DNA of 15,245 bases from Methanomassiliicoccaceae archaeon (GCA_031260545.1 JAIRJQ010000008.1:1-15245), one strand, 5' to 3'; shown: positions 1 through 8,055, numbered from the stretch's first letter. Translations and numbers: made by a program. The notes: generated from the sequence alone by a model not told the origin.

Positions 1-1254
1 AAGGCGATAGACGGGTGCTACAGCACAAAACCGACGGACACAGCGTTCATGATACGCGATCTGTTCTTTAACGCACATTTCGTGCACAGCCACATAGCGC
101 ACTTCTACGCATTGGCGTCACCAGACTTCGTGCTGGGGCCGGCACACCCGGCGGCAACGAGGAACGTTCTCGGTGTCGTTGGTGCAGTAGGTCTCGAGCT
201 CGGAGGCGCAGTACTGAAAACACGTGCACAGGCACAGAAGATACAGGCAATGATCGGCGGAAAAGCAACGCACCCTGTGATGGGCGTTCCCGGCGGCGTA
301 TCGATAGGCATAAGCAAGGAAGGCCAGAAAGAGATAATCGAAATGGCCGAGAATTTGGTTGCCTTCTCGAAGACATCGCTGCAGGTGTTCACTGACATCG
401 TGTTAAAGAACAAAGATTACGTGGATATCATCGCTAACCCCGATCTCTACCACCACGAGACGTACTACATGGGTATGGTCAACAAGAACAACATGGTGGA
501 GTTCCATGACGGCCCGATAAGAGTGGTTGACCAGAAAGGAAAGGAATTTGCGAAGTACAATGCCATAGACTATCTTGATAACATTGCTGAAGCAGTTGAA
601 CCGTGGTCGTACGAGAAGTTCCCGTATCTGAAAAAGATAGGATACAAGGGACTTGTCGACGGACCGGACAGCGGAATGTACCGTGCGACACCATTGTCAA
701 GGCTGAATGCAGGCGAAGGGTTCACGACACCGTACGCTCAGGAGAAGTATCTCGAATACAAGGGATTCTTCAAGGATCTCGGGATAACAGGACCGATACA
801 CTTCACGCTGGCGACACACTGGGCTCGAATACTTGAGATGATCTACGCTGCAGAACGCTGCTTGGAGAACGCGTCCAACAAGGACCTCTGCACCGGCGAC
901 ATCAAGCAGAAGGGACTCACACCGGGAGGCCGCGGAGTAGGTTGCGTGGAGGCACCGAGAGGAACGCTCACCCACGACTACGTATGTGACGAGAACGGTA
1001 TCGTAACGGCATGTAACATGGTCGTCGGAACGACGAACAACAACGGTCCGATGAACATGTCCGTCGCGAAAGTTGCGAAAGCCCTGATCAAGAACTTCGA
1101 AGTTTCTCCGGGGTTACTGAACATGGCAGAGATGGCGTTCCGTGCATACGACCCGTGCAACTCCTGTGCAACGCACAGCTTACCGGGACAGATGCCGCTG
1201 AACATAACCATCAGAAATGCTGACGGTTCCGTGCACGACGTTGTGAAACGCTAA
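1..1254 (+). CDS. mvhA: F420-non-reducing NiFe hydrogenase large subunit (MvhA), 5'-truncated by window edge
   Basis: Large catalytic subunit of the cytoplasmic Mvh hydrogenase, which oxidises H2 and passes electrons to heterodisulfide reductase. The reading frame is open from base 1; the ATG at 49 is internal, since the preceding codons (KAIDGCYSTKPTDTAF) read on without a break. The N-terminal CxxC Ni ligands must lie upstream of the window. About 417 residues are visible. The C-terminal Ni-ligand motif DPCNSCATH is present, followed by a 25-residue tail that a maturation endopeptidase would be expected to remove after the His. Cysteine, not selenocysteine, occupies the motif. The stop is TAA, the only non-TGA stop in the window, and a strong hairpin terminator follows. 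The partner genes mvhG and mvhD are not in view and probably lie upstream. Confident at family level. The Mvh rather than Frh assignment rests on overall sequence resemblance from memory. Confidence 0.93.
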   Translation, partial: KAIDGCYSTKPTDTAFMIRDLFFNAHFVHSHIAHFYALASPDFVLGPAHPAATRNVLGVVGAVGLELGGAVLKTRAQAQKIQAMIGGKATHPVMGVPGGVSIGISKEGQKEIIEMAENLVAFSKTSLQVFTDIVLKNKDYVDIIANPDLYHHETYYMGMVNKNNMVEFHDGPIRVVDQKGKEFAKYNAIDYLDNIAEAVEPWSYEKFPYLKKIGYKGLVDGPDSGMYRATPLSRLNAGEGFTTPYAQEKYLEYKGFFKDLGITGPIHFTLATHWARILEMIYAAERCLENASNKDLCTGDIKQKGLTPGGRGVGCVEAPRGTLTHDYVCDENGIVTACNMVVGTTNNNGPMNMSVAKVAKALIKNFEVSPGLLNMAEMAFRAYDPCNSCATHSLPGQMPLNITIRNADGSVHDVVKR

Positions 1255-1262
1255 ACAAAAAA

Positions 1263-1290
1263 GAGGGGCAAAACCCCTCCTTTTATTATT
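1263..1290. terminator. Bidirectional hairpin terminator between mvhA and the COG1407 gene
   Basis: GAGGGG (1263-1268), a CAAAA loop, then CCCCTC (1274-1279): a 6-bp stem made almost wholly of G-C pairs. On the plus strand it is followed by a T-rich run (1281-1296). On the minus strand the A6 tract at 1257-1262 supplies a T6 tail. It can therefore end both convergent transcripts. It is the only clear hairpin terminator in the window. Confidence 0.8.
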
Positions 1291-1295
1291 ATTTT

Positions 1296-2060
1296 TCATT
1301 CCTTACAATATTTTGAACGTTCCTTGCCTTTGACGATGATATCTTTCCTTTTGCCTAAGCATATGCCGTCCAGAAGGAAGATCTGAGCGTCGTCGATGTC
1401 GATCATGCCTGAGTTCATCAGCGGCCCGAGGAAGCCCTCTTCCGCAACGTTTACGGGCGATCCGCCGAGAAGGCGGTTGAAGGACGGCATCATGATCATT
1501 TCGCCGGGACGCTGAAGGTAATTGCTCTGCGTATCGTTGAACGGTGCTCTGAACCAGCACGGTTCCGTCGTTCTTTTTCCTATGCCGTCCCTGAACATCA
1601 CGTTGGGATGGTTATGCGCCGTTATTAACGTCCTCGAAGACATCACATCCGCCGACGGCCATGTGTGCCCATGCACCAGACCGACGTCTCCGATCTTCAT
1701 GCCCGAAGCGGGCAATATGTTCACATGCTTGGGTAAGAATTCATCTATCTGGGTATCATGATTTCCGATCACCACATCAACGATCTCAAAACGTTCAAGC
1801 ATGGCCTGAAAGAAATCCGGTATCTCACGAAATTCCTGTTTTGTTGAACCGGGAACAGAATCTTTGACATCACCGAGCACCACAAGTCTTGTTGCGTCAT
1901 CTGAGATGCTGAGAAGCTCATCCCTCATTATCGGGGTCCTTGACGGAAGATGGAACCCTTTGCTTCCTAAATGACTTTCAACGCCTATGTGCAGATCCGC
2001 AACAACTATCGTATTTCCGATGCGCAGCGCCGGATGGCCGTGTATCGGTTGTATATTCAA
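1296..2060 (-). CDS. COG1407-type calcineurin-like metallophosphoesterase (archaeal SbcD-related)
   Basis: A 254-residue protein of the archaeal metallophosphoesterase group (TIGR00024-like, 'SbcD-related'). The dinuclear-metal motifs are in order: D22-L-H24, GD (63-64), GNHD (99-102), an AHNH-like site at 148-151, and HGH (130-132). The in vivo substrate is not known; relatives are annotated as predicted phosphoesterases linked to DNA repair. The start is a TTG at 2060, chosen because the family begins with a short strand leading to the DLH motif and no ATG or GTG lies between it and the upstream stop. A GGGTGTG stretch at 2066-2072 could serve as ribosome binding site, about 5 nt away. It lies 15 nt downstream of nnrDE in the same frame and is probably cotranscribed with it. 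The stop is TGA. Confidence 0.85.
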   Translation of the reverse strand: MNIQPIHGHPALRIGNTIVVADLHIGVESHLGSKGFHLPSRTPIMRDELLSISDDATRLVVLGDVKDSVPGSTKQEFREIPDFFQAMLERFEIVDVVIGNHDTQIDEFLPKHVNILPASGMKIGDVGLVHGHTWPSADVMSSRTLITAHNHPNVMFRDGIGKRTTEPCWFRAPFNDTQSNYLQRPGEMIMMPSFNRLLGGSPVNVAEEGFLGPLMNSGMIDIDDAQIFLLDGICLGKRKDIIVKGKERSKYCKE

Positions 2061-2075
2061 TCGAACACACCCGGG

Positions 2076-3470
2076 TCATCCTTTCAGGTGGTCCTTCAGG
2101 ACCTCCGGTATCTTTTCAATGACATCCGTAGCTATCATTCCGTACGAGTATTCGTCGAACGCTTTCTCGCCGGCAGATCCGCATATGTACGCGCCCAGAC
2201 AGGAAGCGTCAAAGATCTCCATGCCTTTGGACAAAAGGGCTGCGACCACGCCCGCCAGTACATCGCCGGTCCCTCCGACGGTCATAGCCGGACTCCCGGT
2301 GTTATTTATTTTCTTTTTATCACCGTGCACAATAACATCGGTCCGTCCCTTCAGCAGGATCGCGACATTCTTCTTTTTGGACACTTCCATAAGGTCGCAG
2401 CTTGCCAGCGCAAATCCCGAGACCCGTTCGAACTCAGCTTTATGCGGCGTTATCACAATATCCCGTCTGAGGACGGCCACCTGCGCTATCGCAGTTATCG
2501 CGTCCGCATCGACCACCATCGGTTTATCGCACTTGAACACAAAGTCACGCACCGCCGCCATTGTTTTGTCCGATGTCCCCAATCCCGGGCCGATGAGCAC
2601 CGCATCCGCTTGTTTAGTGAGTTCAAGAAGCCCTTTGACATCCTCTTCCAGGAGGACATCATCTGATAATTGGTGCATAACGAATGTCGGAGTGAGGGAC
2701 GCTATCGGAAGATACGTGCTCTTAGGTGTCGCTATGTGGACCATGTCGATGCCAGTCCTGTACGCTGCCATCGCGGACATCGCCGGCGCACCGAAGAATT
2801 CTCCTCCTCCGATCACAAGCAACCGGCCGTTCTCTCCTTTATGAGAGTCTTCTTCAGGCAGAGGATAACGCAACATGTCTCCCGGTCCGACAGTGTATCT
2901 CGCATCTTTCGGAATGCCGATGTCTGCGATAATTATCTTTCCGCAATTCTCTTCCGTCATTCCTTTTTTCATATCATGGAACGTCACCGTTGCATCGGGA
3001 GTGACATGTTCCTTTGTTCCGAAACCCGTCGGGACATCAGCTGCGACGATAGCGCCCTTGAATCCTTTCAGCTTTTTCAGATAATCCTTAAGGACGGCAT
3101 CCAGCGGCGGTTTGAAACCGAGCCCCAGCGCACAGTCCACAATAACGTTATATTGATCAAGAGAAGCATCAGAGAACATCATCGGCCTCTTGTCAAGCGC
3201 ATTATAATGATGTTTCGCCGCACCCGTCCTTATCTCTTCAGGAGGGTACAATAATGCAACGTTAGCTTTCTTACCGAAATGTTTCGCACATGCGAAACCG
3301 TCACCGCCGTTGTTGCCCACCCCGCACACGATAAGTATTCTCTTTCCTTTGTGTTCCTTATTCAGAAAATTGAACAGCGCAGCACCTGCGTTGCTCATCA
3401 GCGTGTCGATGGACACGCCGAGCGCCTCGCAGTTCACGTCTATTATCTTCGCTTCTAAAGGAGTTATCAT
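2076..3470 (-). CDS. nnrDE: Bifunctional NAD(P)H-hydrate epimerase / ADP-dependent NAD(P)HX dehydratase
   Basis: A metabolite-repair enzyme of 464 residues, usual for the fused form. The N-terminal YjeF_N domain (about 1-215) epimerises S- and R-NAD(P)HX. The C-terminal ribokinase-like domain (about 220-460) dehydrates the hydrate back to NAD(P)H using ADP or ATP. Visible motifs are GNNGGDG (52-58), VDCALGLG (111-118) and AADVPTG (143-149) in the epimerase half. In the dehydratase half they are GPGLGTSD (294-301), DADAIT (321-326), TPHKAEF (341-347) and the nucleotide loop GGTGDVLAG (399-407). The ATG at 3470 lies about 25 nt downstream of a TATA-like TTTTAATAA, so the mRNA may be leaderless. 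It is first in a two-gene unit with the COG1407 phosphoesterase. Confidence 0.95.
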   Translation of the reverse strand: MITPLEAKIIDVNCEALGVSIDTLMSNAGAALFNFLNKEHKGKRILIVCGVGNNGGDGFACAKHFGKKANVALLYPPEEIRTGAAKHHYNALDKRPMMFSDASLDQYNVIVDCALGLGFKPPLDAVLKDYLKKLKGFKGAIVAADVPTGFGTKEHVTPDATVTFHDMKKGMTEENCGKIIIADIGIPKDARYTVGPGDMLRYPLPEEDSHKGENGRLLVIGGGEFFGAPAMSAMAAYRTGIDMVHIATPKSTYLPIASLTPTFVMHQLSDDVLLEEDVKGLLELTKQADAVLIGPGLGTSDKTMAAVRDFVFKCDKPMVVDADAITAIAQVAVLRRDIVITPHKAEFERVSGFALASCDLMEVSKKKNVAILLKGRTDVIVHGDKKKINNTGSPAMTVGGTGDVLAGVVAALLSKGMEIFDASCLGAYICGSAGEKAFDEYSYGMIATDVIEKIPEVLKDHLKG

Positions 3471-3490
3471 GTCAGATAATCAGCAGGTAA

Positions 3491-3500
3491 TTATTAAAAC
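3491..3500 (-). promoter_or_regulatory. Predicted TATA box of the nnrDE operon
   Basis: On the minus strand this reads GTTTTAATAA, centred about 25 nt before the ATG at 3470. That is the usual distance between an archaeal TATA box and the transcription start, so initiation at the start codon itself is predicted. Confidence 0.5.
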
Positions 3501-3545
3501 AATACGATGTAGAGCCCGTATTAACAATCGAGGGTCAGTTTTCTG

Positions 3546-3836
3546 TCACTGATTATCGATAAGGCACTGTCCGACCTTAACTAAAAGCTCAGACTTTTTC
3601 ATCTTACCTTTTTCAACGCGTACACAGCCGCGTTTTGCCTGCCAGTTCGCAGGATATGCGGCATTATCGAATATTTCATATTCGAGATCAAGTATCGCGG
3701 CCGCTTTTGCAATTATGTCCAAACTCGGTTCTTTGACGCACAACTCTTTGGGAACTCTGCGGCCGCTGGAACGTTTGCGGCCCAGCTCAAAATATTCCGG
3801 CCACAGCACGATCGCATTATCCTTGTCATATGTCAT
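3546..3836 (-). CDS. srp19: Signal recognition particle 19 kDa protein
   Basis: SRP19 binds the tips of helices 6 and 8 of SRP RNA and prepares it for SRP54 in co-translational membrane targeting. From the ATG at 3836 it is 96 residues, typical for archaea. The family signature is clear: an early VLWPEYFE strand, the basic RSSGRRVPKE RNA-binding stretch, the helix around SLDIIAKAA, and a lysine-rich C-terminal part (KRGCVRVEKGKMKK). The ATG at 3836 fits the family N-terminus. An upstream in-frame GTG at 3869 would overlap the rps8e stop as GTGA and add 11 hydrophobic residues, so that start cannot be excluded. It follows rps8e directly and is probably in the same transcript. Confidence 0.93.
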   Translation of the reverse strand: MTYDKDNAIVLWPEYFELGRKRSSGRRVPKELCVKEPSLDIIAKAAAILDLEYEIFDNAAYPANWQAKRGCVRVEKGKMKKSELLVKVGQCLIDNQ

Positions 3837-3865
3837 GATATCGAAGATAAATGAAATGGTTTTTA

Positions 3866-4243
3866 TCACAGAAGGACCGCGTTGATCGCTCCGTCCTGAC
3901 CAGGCCTTGATGTTATGATGGCATCTCCGAGTTCCGTCTTGATCGTTGCGCCTTTGTTTACGATGCTGCGCTGAACGTAGTTCGGATCTGCAGGATTTGT
4001 CTTGACGCCGAGGATCTTTAATTTTGTCACAGTGTTCTTCTTTTTATCGACAACGTTCGCATATTCCGCCACGAGCATCCTTACTTTCAGACCTCCGCCT
4101 GCGGTGCGGTACTTCTTGAGGCTCTGTGCACCTATCTTGGTGAACTGCTTCTCAGTGCCTATCTCGAATCTTCTTTTTCCCTTGCTGGAGATCAACCGTC
4201 CTCCGGTCGGTTTTCTCCTTGATTTACCCTGCCAAAGCGCCAT
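3866..4243 (-). CDS. rps8e: 30S ribosomal protein S8e
   Basis: A small-subunit ribosomal protein found in archaea and eukaryotes but not bacteria; 125 residues, normal for archaea. The hallmark N-terminus MALWQGKSRRKPTGG is intact, followed by a basic region (KGKRRFEIG) and the conserved C-terminal part (VNKGATIKTELGDAIITSRPGQDG). It is the first gene of the rps8e-srp19 unit. A TATA box at 4272-4281 predicts a start of transcription about 7 nt before the ATG, a very short leader. The TGA stop overlaps a possible GTG start of srp19. Confidence 0.97.
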   Translation of the reverse strand: MALWQGKSRRKPTGGRLISSKGKRRFEIGTEKQFTKIGAQSLKKYRTAGGGLKVRMLVAEYANVVDKKKNTVTKLKILGVKTNPADPNYVQRSIVNKGATIKTELGDAIITSRPGQDGAINAVLL

Positions 4244-4271
4244 AGTATTCCAACGAGCAAAGACGGGTTCT

Positions 4272-4281
4272 CTATTTAAAA
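4272..4281 (-). promoter_or_regulatory. Predicted TATA box of rps8e-srp19
   Basis: The minus strand reads TTTTAAATAG, a good archaeal TATA box, about 33 nt before the S8e ATG. Transcription would begin near 4250, leaving a leader of only a few bases. Confidence 0.6.
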
Positions 4282-4321
4282 CTTTTTCAGCATTCCTTAT
4301 AAAACATCGCTGAACGCGTGT

Positions 4322-4341
4322 GCGTATCGTATTAAATACGC
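4322..4341. repeat. Short inverted repeat in the rps8e / OLD-ATPase divergent promoter region
   Basis: GCGTAT (4322-4327) and ATACGC (4336-4341), separated by 8 AT-rich bases. It lies between the two divergent promoters and could be a regulator binding site. With only 6 bp per arm, chance is possible. Confidence 0.3.
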
Positions 4342-4343
4342 GA

Positions 4344-4382
4344 ACAACCCCTTTTATAAATATACAACCTATACAGGGTTGT
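4344..4382 (+). promoter_or_regulatory. Promoter of the OLD-like ATPase with flanking ACAACC repeats (candidate operator)
   Basis: A TATA box TTTTATAAATAT (4352-4363) predicts transcription starting near 4383, about 25 nt before the ATG at 4408. ACAACCC (4344-4350) lies just upstream of the box and its inverse GGGTTGT (4376-4382) at the expected start site. A further ACAACC (4364-4369) directly abuts the box and forms a close inverted repeat with GGTTGT. Repeats placed this way would let a dimeric regulator block the promoter. The regulator is unknown. Confidence 0.45.
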
Positions 4383-4407
4383 CAATCGAACGCGGGGATG
4401 CATTCAG

Positions 4408-6438
4408 ATGAGGCTGATAAGGGCTAGGATCAAAGGATATAAGAGCATAAAGGATACAGGTTATTTCGACATTGAAAGGACAAAAACGATCTTTGTCGGA
4501 CCGAACGAGGCAGGAAAGACAGCGATATTCCAGGCGCTCCAGCGCCTTAACCCGCCGTCCGGTATCATGCCGTTCAATCCTCTCAGGGATTACCCTCGTT
4601 CGGATTACGACCGGGATATTGCAAGAGGAGGGATAGACCCTGCAGCGTTCACGGTCGTTGAATGCCACTTTGCTCTGGAACCTTCTGATGCCGCTTTACT
4701 GCCGAAGGGTTTCGGGAATGCGACATATGTCGTGGGACGAAGACTTGACAACTCAAGCTGGCACAGGATAGACGGAGGCCCCAAACAATTAATGTTCTCC
4801 GACCTGGAAAATGATCTGGACAGATTCAGCTCCCACATTGATAAAAATTTCAAAAAGGAGAACCCCGCTGCCCCCGCTGACGACGATCCGAGCAATGAAC
4901 TGCTCGACATCCTCGGTCTGATGGGCGAAGACGACAGAATAGACGGGGACCTTTCCAAACGATTGCTGTCATGGATGAAATCCAATCTAGTGTACGTGGA
5001 TGAAGGGAGCGCAGAGGAAGAAAGATACAAACGTTTGAAGGAACACCTTTTGAACGTTGAATTGAGTGACAAATCATTAAAAATATGCCGTTCGCTGATG
5101 CCGAAGTTCGTCCTTTACAGCAATTATCTGAAAGTAAGGCCAACAATACATCTCGGAAAGATGGCAGAAAGAATTGAAAAGGACATGATCGAGGATCCGA
5201 TATACGATTACGGGAACAAATGCTTCCTTAAGTTCTTGGGATTCACGGCAAAGGACCTATCCATGACGGGCGAGATAAGCAAGGCGGACATACAGTCGGA
5301 CGAAGAACTGAGAGAGTACATGGACCGTCTGGACGACAGGAAGTACAGACTGAACGCAGCAAGCATAAGGCTCACGGAAGAGATAACGAACATATGGAAC
5401 CCGCGCCCGGACAGGCCGGAAGCAAGCAAGTTAGAGATAGATGTGGACGGCCAGTATCTCAAGGTCGTGGTGAAAGATGAGCTTGGTGTATCCGTGGAAC
5501 TTGATCAGAGGTCGGAAGGGTTCCAGTGGACATTCTCGTTCCTGGTGGTATTCTTCGCGGAGGCCGATTCCAAGCACGATAACAGCATCCTCCTGCTGGA
5601 TGAGCCCGGCACAAGTCTGCACGCATTAAAGCAGGCGGAGTTCAGGAACACCGTGTCAAAGCTGAGCGAAAAGAATCAAACGCTATTTTCAACGCATTCG
5701 CCGTTCATGATAGGCTCGAATGAGATCGAACGCGTACGGGTAGTGGAACTCACGAACCGCGAAGCAGGAACGATCGTGTGCACACCCGATACCGCGACAG
5801 ATTACGCCGCTTTGTTACCGGTGCAGGAGGCATTGGGATTCGACATCGCACAGAGCATGTTCTCGAACGGAAAGAACCTGATACTTGAAAATATCCCCGA
5901 TTACTGGTACATAGAAACAATAGCGGACATGATGAGGACCGCGGGCGTTCCGTCATTGGACAAAGACATCTCAATAATGCCCGTCTCGTCAACAGGAAAG
6001 ATAGCATATTTCGCAACGATAATGCACGCCAAGAAATTGCATGTCACAGCTATTTCTGATTCATTGTCTGAAGCGCACAAAAAAGATCAGGACAGACTTA
6101 TCAATGCGGTAGGCGCAAGACATGTGCTGAGGTCCCGTGATTTCGTGGATCAGGATATAACGATGCCCACGATCGAAGATCTCTTCAGGGAGACGCTCGC
6201 AAAGGCCGCCGTATCGGAACTGGGATGGGACATCATGCAGTACGTATCGTCAATGCAGACCACACCAATACTAAGGATATTCGACGACCGCATGGGCAAC
6301 GAGTATTCAAGAACGAAGCTGGCGAAAGCGTTCATGAACTGGGCCAGCCGCAGGAATGACGGATTTTCGTCATTCACAGCGGACGAACAAAAAAGGCTAA
6401 AGCATCTGATCAACGAGATAAACGCGTCATTCAAATGA
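4408..6438 (+). CDS. OLD-like AAA ATPase with degenerate TOPRIM-like C-terminus
   Basis: A 676-residue ABC/SMC-type ATPase of the OLD family (AAA_15-like; COG3593 relatives). Walker A is GPNEAGKT (31-38). The long middle part (about 130-330) is rich in charged helices. The signature-like RSEGFQW is at 368-374, Walker B is ILLLDEPG (394-401), and the His switch FSTHSPFMI is at 427-435. The C-terminal region resembles a TOPRIM nuclease: LILENIPDYW (491-500) keeps Glu494 and Asp498. However, the usual DxD strand is AISDSLSEAH (548-557) with a single Asp, and EDLF is at 590-593. Nuclease activity is therefore doubtful. No UvrD-like or other defence partner sits beside it. The start ATG follows a GGGGATG stretch at 4394-4400. 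The end lies 2 nt from the convergent phosphoesterase gene. The cellular role is unknown; a stand-alone defence or DNA-repair ATPase is possible. Confidence 0.82.
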   Translation: MRLIRARIKGYKSIKDTGYFDIERTKTIFVGPNEAGKTAIFQALQRLNPPSGIMPFNPLRDYPRSDYDRDIARGGIDPAAFTVVECHFALEPSDAALLPKGFGNATYVVGRRLDNSSWHRIDGGPKQLMFSDLENDLDRFSSHIDKNFKKENPAAPADDDPSNELLDILGLMGEDDRIDGDLSKRLLSWMKSNLVYVDEGSAEEERYKRLKEHLLNVELSDKSLKICRSLMPKFVLYSNYLKVRPTIHLGKMAERIEKDMIEDPIYDYGNKCFLKFLGFTAKDLSMTGEISKADIQSDEELREYMDRLDDRKYRLNAASIRLTEEITNIWNPRPDRPEASKLEIDVDGQYLKVVVKDELGVSVELDQRSEGFQWTFSFLVVFFAEADSKHDNSILLLDEPGTSLHALKQAEFRNTVSKLSEKNQTLFSTHSPFMIGSNEIERVRVVELTNREAGTIVCTPDTATDYAALLPVQEALGFDIAQSMFSNGKNLILENIPDYWYIETIADMMRTAGVPSLDKDISIMPVSSTGKIAYFATIMHAKKLHVTAISDSLSEAHKKDQDRLINAVGARHVLRSRDFVDQDITMPTIEDLFRETLAKAAVSELGWDIMQYVSSMQTTPILRIFDDRMGNEYSRTKLAKAFMNWASRRNDGFSSFTADEQKRLKHLINEINASFK

Positions 6439-6440
6439 GC

Positions 6441-7076
6441 TCAAAGCATAAGCAGCTCAGCCGTCGCTTTCCCGTTCTCCACGACCAGTAGCGCAGCGAA
6501 TCCTTCTTTGGCGGCACCGGGGTTAAGGAACAATGTCCCGTTGCTCTCTTTCATTCCGCGCTCTTCATGCACATGACCGGAGAGAACAACAAGCGGCCTG
6601 TATTTGTCGACGATGGCCTTTGTCGATTCGCTTCCGACCATCATTCCCGACGGTATCTTATCAAGGTGGCCGAACGCAGGAGCGTGCACCATCAATATCG
6701 TAACGTTCTCGCATATCGCATCCAGCGATGAAAATATCTCAGCTTCGCTTATTTCGAACGGAGTGTCGAATATCGTTGGATTCGAACCTCCGAGACCGGC
6801 GATCTTTATCCCGTCTATCGTAGCGGTACGGCCGTGCATATCCGTTGCAACTTTAGAGATCATCTGCGGAAAATTGCGGGGATCACAGTTCCCAGGTATG
6901 GCGTAGACCTTCCTTTTCAGTAATGAGATATAATCGACAGCAACGCTCATGGGCCCGAAGTTCGTAACGTCACCGAGTATGAGGATATTGTCGGCCTTAT
7001 GTTTCTCCGCGGCCAGGTTCACAAGTTCTGCTGTCAAAGTTTTCGCATGGATGTCAGAGATGACTATCGATCTCAT
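6441..7076 (-). CDS. YfcE/COG2129-like metallophosphoesterase
   Basis: A small calcineurin-fold phosphoesterase, 211 residues from the ATG at 7076. Metal-site motifs are SDIH (7-10), GDVTN (35-39), GNCD (62-65; Cys in place of the commoner His is frequent in this subgroup), then VHAPAFGH and SGHVHEERG near the C-terminus, ending in NPGAAKEG. The substrate is unknown. Family members act on cyclic nucleotides or phosphodiesters, but nothing here decides it. An ATG at 7097 would add seven residues before the first strand. The start at 7076 is preferred because the chain then begins directly with the strand MRSIVISDIH and a weak TATA-like stretch lies about 25 nt upstream. It converges on the OLD-like gene with a 2-nt gap. 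Confidence 0.87.
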   Translation of the reverse strand: MRSIVISDIHAKTLTAELVNLAAEKHKADNILILGDVTNFGPMSVAVDYISLLKRKVYAIPGNCDPRNFPQMISKVATDMHGRTATIDGIKIAGLGGSNPTIFDTPFEISEAEIFSSLDAICENVTILMVHAPAFGHLDKIPSGMMVGSESTKAIVDKYRPLVVLSGHVHEERGMKESNGTLFLNPGAAKEGFAALLVVENGKATAELLML

Positions 7077-7094
7077 GAGAAATCGAACAGCAAA

Positions 7095-7107
7095 CATATA
7101 GATTAAG
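7095..7107 (-). promoter_or_regulatory. Weak TATA-like element for the YfcE-like phosphoesterase gene
   Basis: The minus strand reads CTTAATCTATATG, centred about 25 nt before the ATG at 7076. It is a poor match to consensus, but its spacing agrees with the leaderless pattern of the neighbouring genes. Confidence 0.3.
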
Positions 7108-7212
7108 CTTTCATCGCAAACACGTTCCTGAATCGAGTGTTAAGACATCCAGATGTTCGCGTTAATTGAAACTTATCATTTGTGAAAAGTGAATTCATAA
7201 GTGTGATTTTCC

Positions 7213-7227
7213 CAAGAAAATAATATG
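7213..7227 (-). terminator. T-rich tract after the DUF1638 gene
   Basis: Immediately after the TGA stop the minus strand reads CATATTATTTTCTTG. Archaeal RNA polymerase often stops at such T-rich stretches without a hairpin. The rest of the gap to 7098 shows no convincing gene or structure. Confidence 0.4.
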
Positions 7228-8034
7228 TCACTGTCCCAAGGCGTTCTTTGCATCCCTGTAGATCCTTTCGGTGGGATACATATCGACCGTTCCCGGTTCA
7301 AGGGTGACCATCTTCAATCCGGTCGATTCCGAGACGCGCTCAAATCCTTTCTCGAGCTCATCTCCTTTCGATCCTATCCCTGTATCTATCTTCACCATAT
7401 GCGTGTACCCGAACAGATCGAACATCTCAGCGAGATTGGTTATGCCTAAGATATCAAAACCTTTGAGCATATCCATCTCTTTGGAGAATGACTCCCAGTT
7501 GTCGGCTATCGCCGGCGTGACGAACAGTCTCCCGGTATGCCGTTTCACTAACGTATAGTATTGAGAACAGCCTCCTACGGCAACACCGATGCAGTCATCG
7601 CATACTTTTTCCTCTCTGTCGCGGAAGACGAATACAGGAAAACTCAGTTTTTCCGATGCCCATTTGGAAACATCCCATCCCGCGTTGCCGCACATCCCGT
7701 AATACAGAGCGACGGAATTGAAACGGCTCTGATGTTGTTTCAGTTGCTCTTCAAGCGTTTCACGCAAAACTTTCGGCTGCGAATGCAGCCCAAGTTTATC
7801 CATTATGACGACGATGTTAAAGATATCCGGATCAATATCGACGAATCCGTTATCAAATTCCCATTCATCCACCGGAGTAAAAGGAATTCCCTTCAATTCC
7901 AATTTTTTTATCAGGCTACGCGACGGATCGTTGTCGACGACGTACACCTTCGCCTCTTTCTCATTATTAAGCGAATAAATGACCTCGTCCTCAAGTATAG
8001 GACATCCGATGATCCCCAGCGTTCCTTTGACCAT
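7228..8034 (-). CDS. DUF1638 domain protein
   Basis: A 268-residue cytoplasmic protein recognised as DUF1638 by its conserved blocks. These are the N-terminal strand with C11 (GIIGCPILEDE), the YYGMCGNAG block (111-119), and the DDCIGVAVGG...YY block (146-160), followed by VTPAIADNW (172-180). Cys 11, 115, 145, 148 and 156 are candidate metal or cofactor ligands. The reaction is unknown. As I recall, family members in methanogens and anaerobic bacteria often lie near corrinoid-dependent methyltransferases and their activators, and the RACo-like gene 2.6 kb away fits that. ATG 8034 lies about 26 nt from a good TATA box, predicting a leaderless mRNA. It is transcribed in the same direction as the tRNA pair upstream but from its own promoter. 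Confidence 0.8.
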   Translation of the reverse strand: MVKGTLGIIGCPILEDEVIYSLNNEKEAKVYVVDNDPSRSLIKKLELKGIPFTPVDEWEFDNGFVDIDPDIFNIVVIMDKLGLHSQPKVLRETLEEQLKQHQSRFNSVALYYGMCGNAGWDVSKWASEKLSFPVFVFRDREEKVCDDCIGVAVGGCSQYYTLVKRHTGRLFVTPAIADNWESFSKEMDMLKGFDILGITNLAEMFDLFGYTHMVKIDTGIGSKGDELEKGFERVSESTGLKMVTLEPGTVDMYPTERIYRDAKNALGQ

Positions 8035-8055
8035 GATACGGTAAATATATCAAAA

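Noticed and set aside
2058..2078. TGA read-through (selenocysteine or fusion) between nnrDE and the in-frame COG1407 gene
   Set aside because: Both proteins have normal family lengths, and a TTG start with GGGTGTG upstream follows the stop; no SECIS-like element seen.
1987..2844. 285-codon plus-strand open frame antisense to nnrDE
   Set aside because: It lies wholly opposite a gene with clear NnrD/NnrE motifs; its protein has no recognisable domain and low-complexity Ser/Pro-rich composition.
7103..7198. 31-codon minus-strand open frame in the gap before the YfcE-like gene
   Set aside because: No ribosome binding site, no recognisable product, and it runs into the promoter region; chance is likely.
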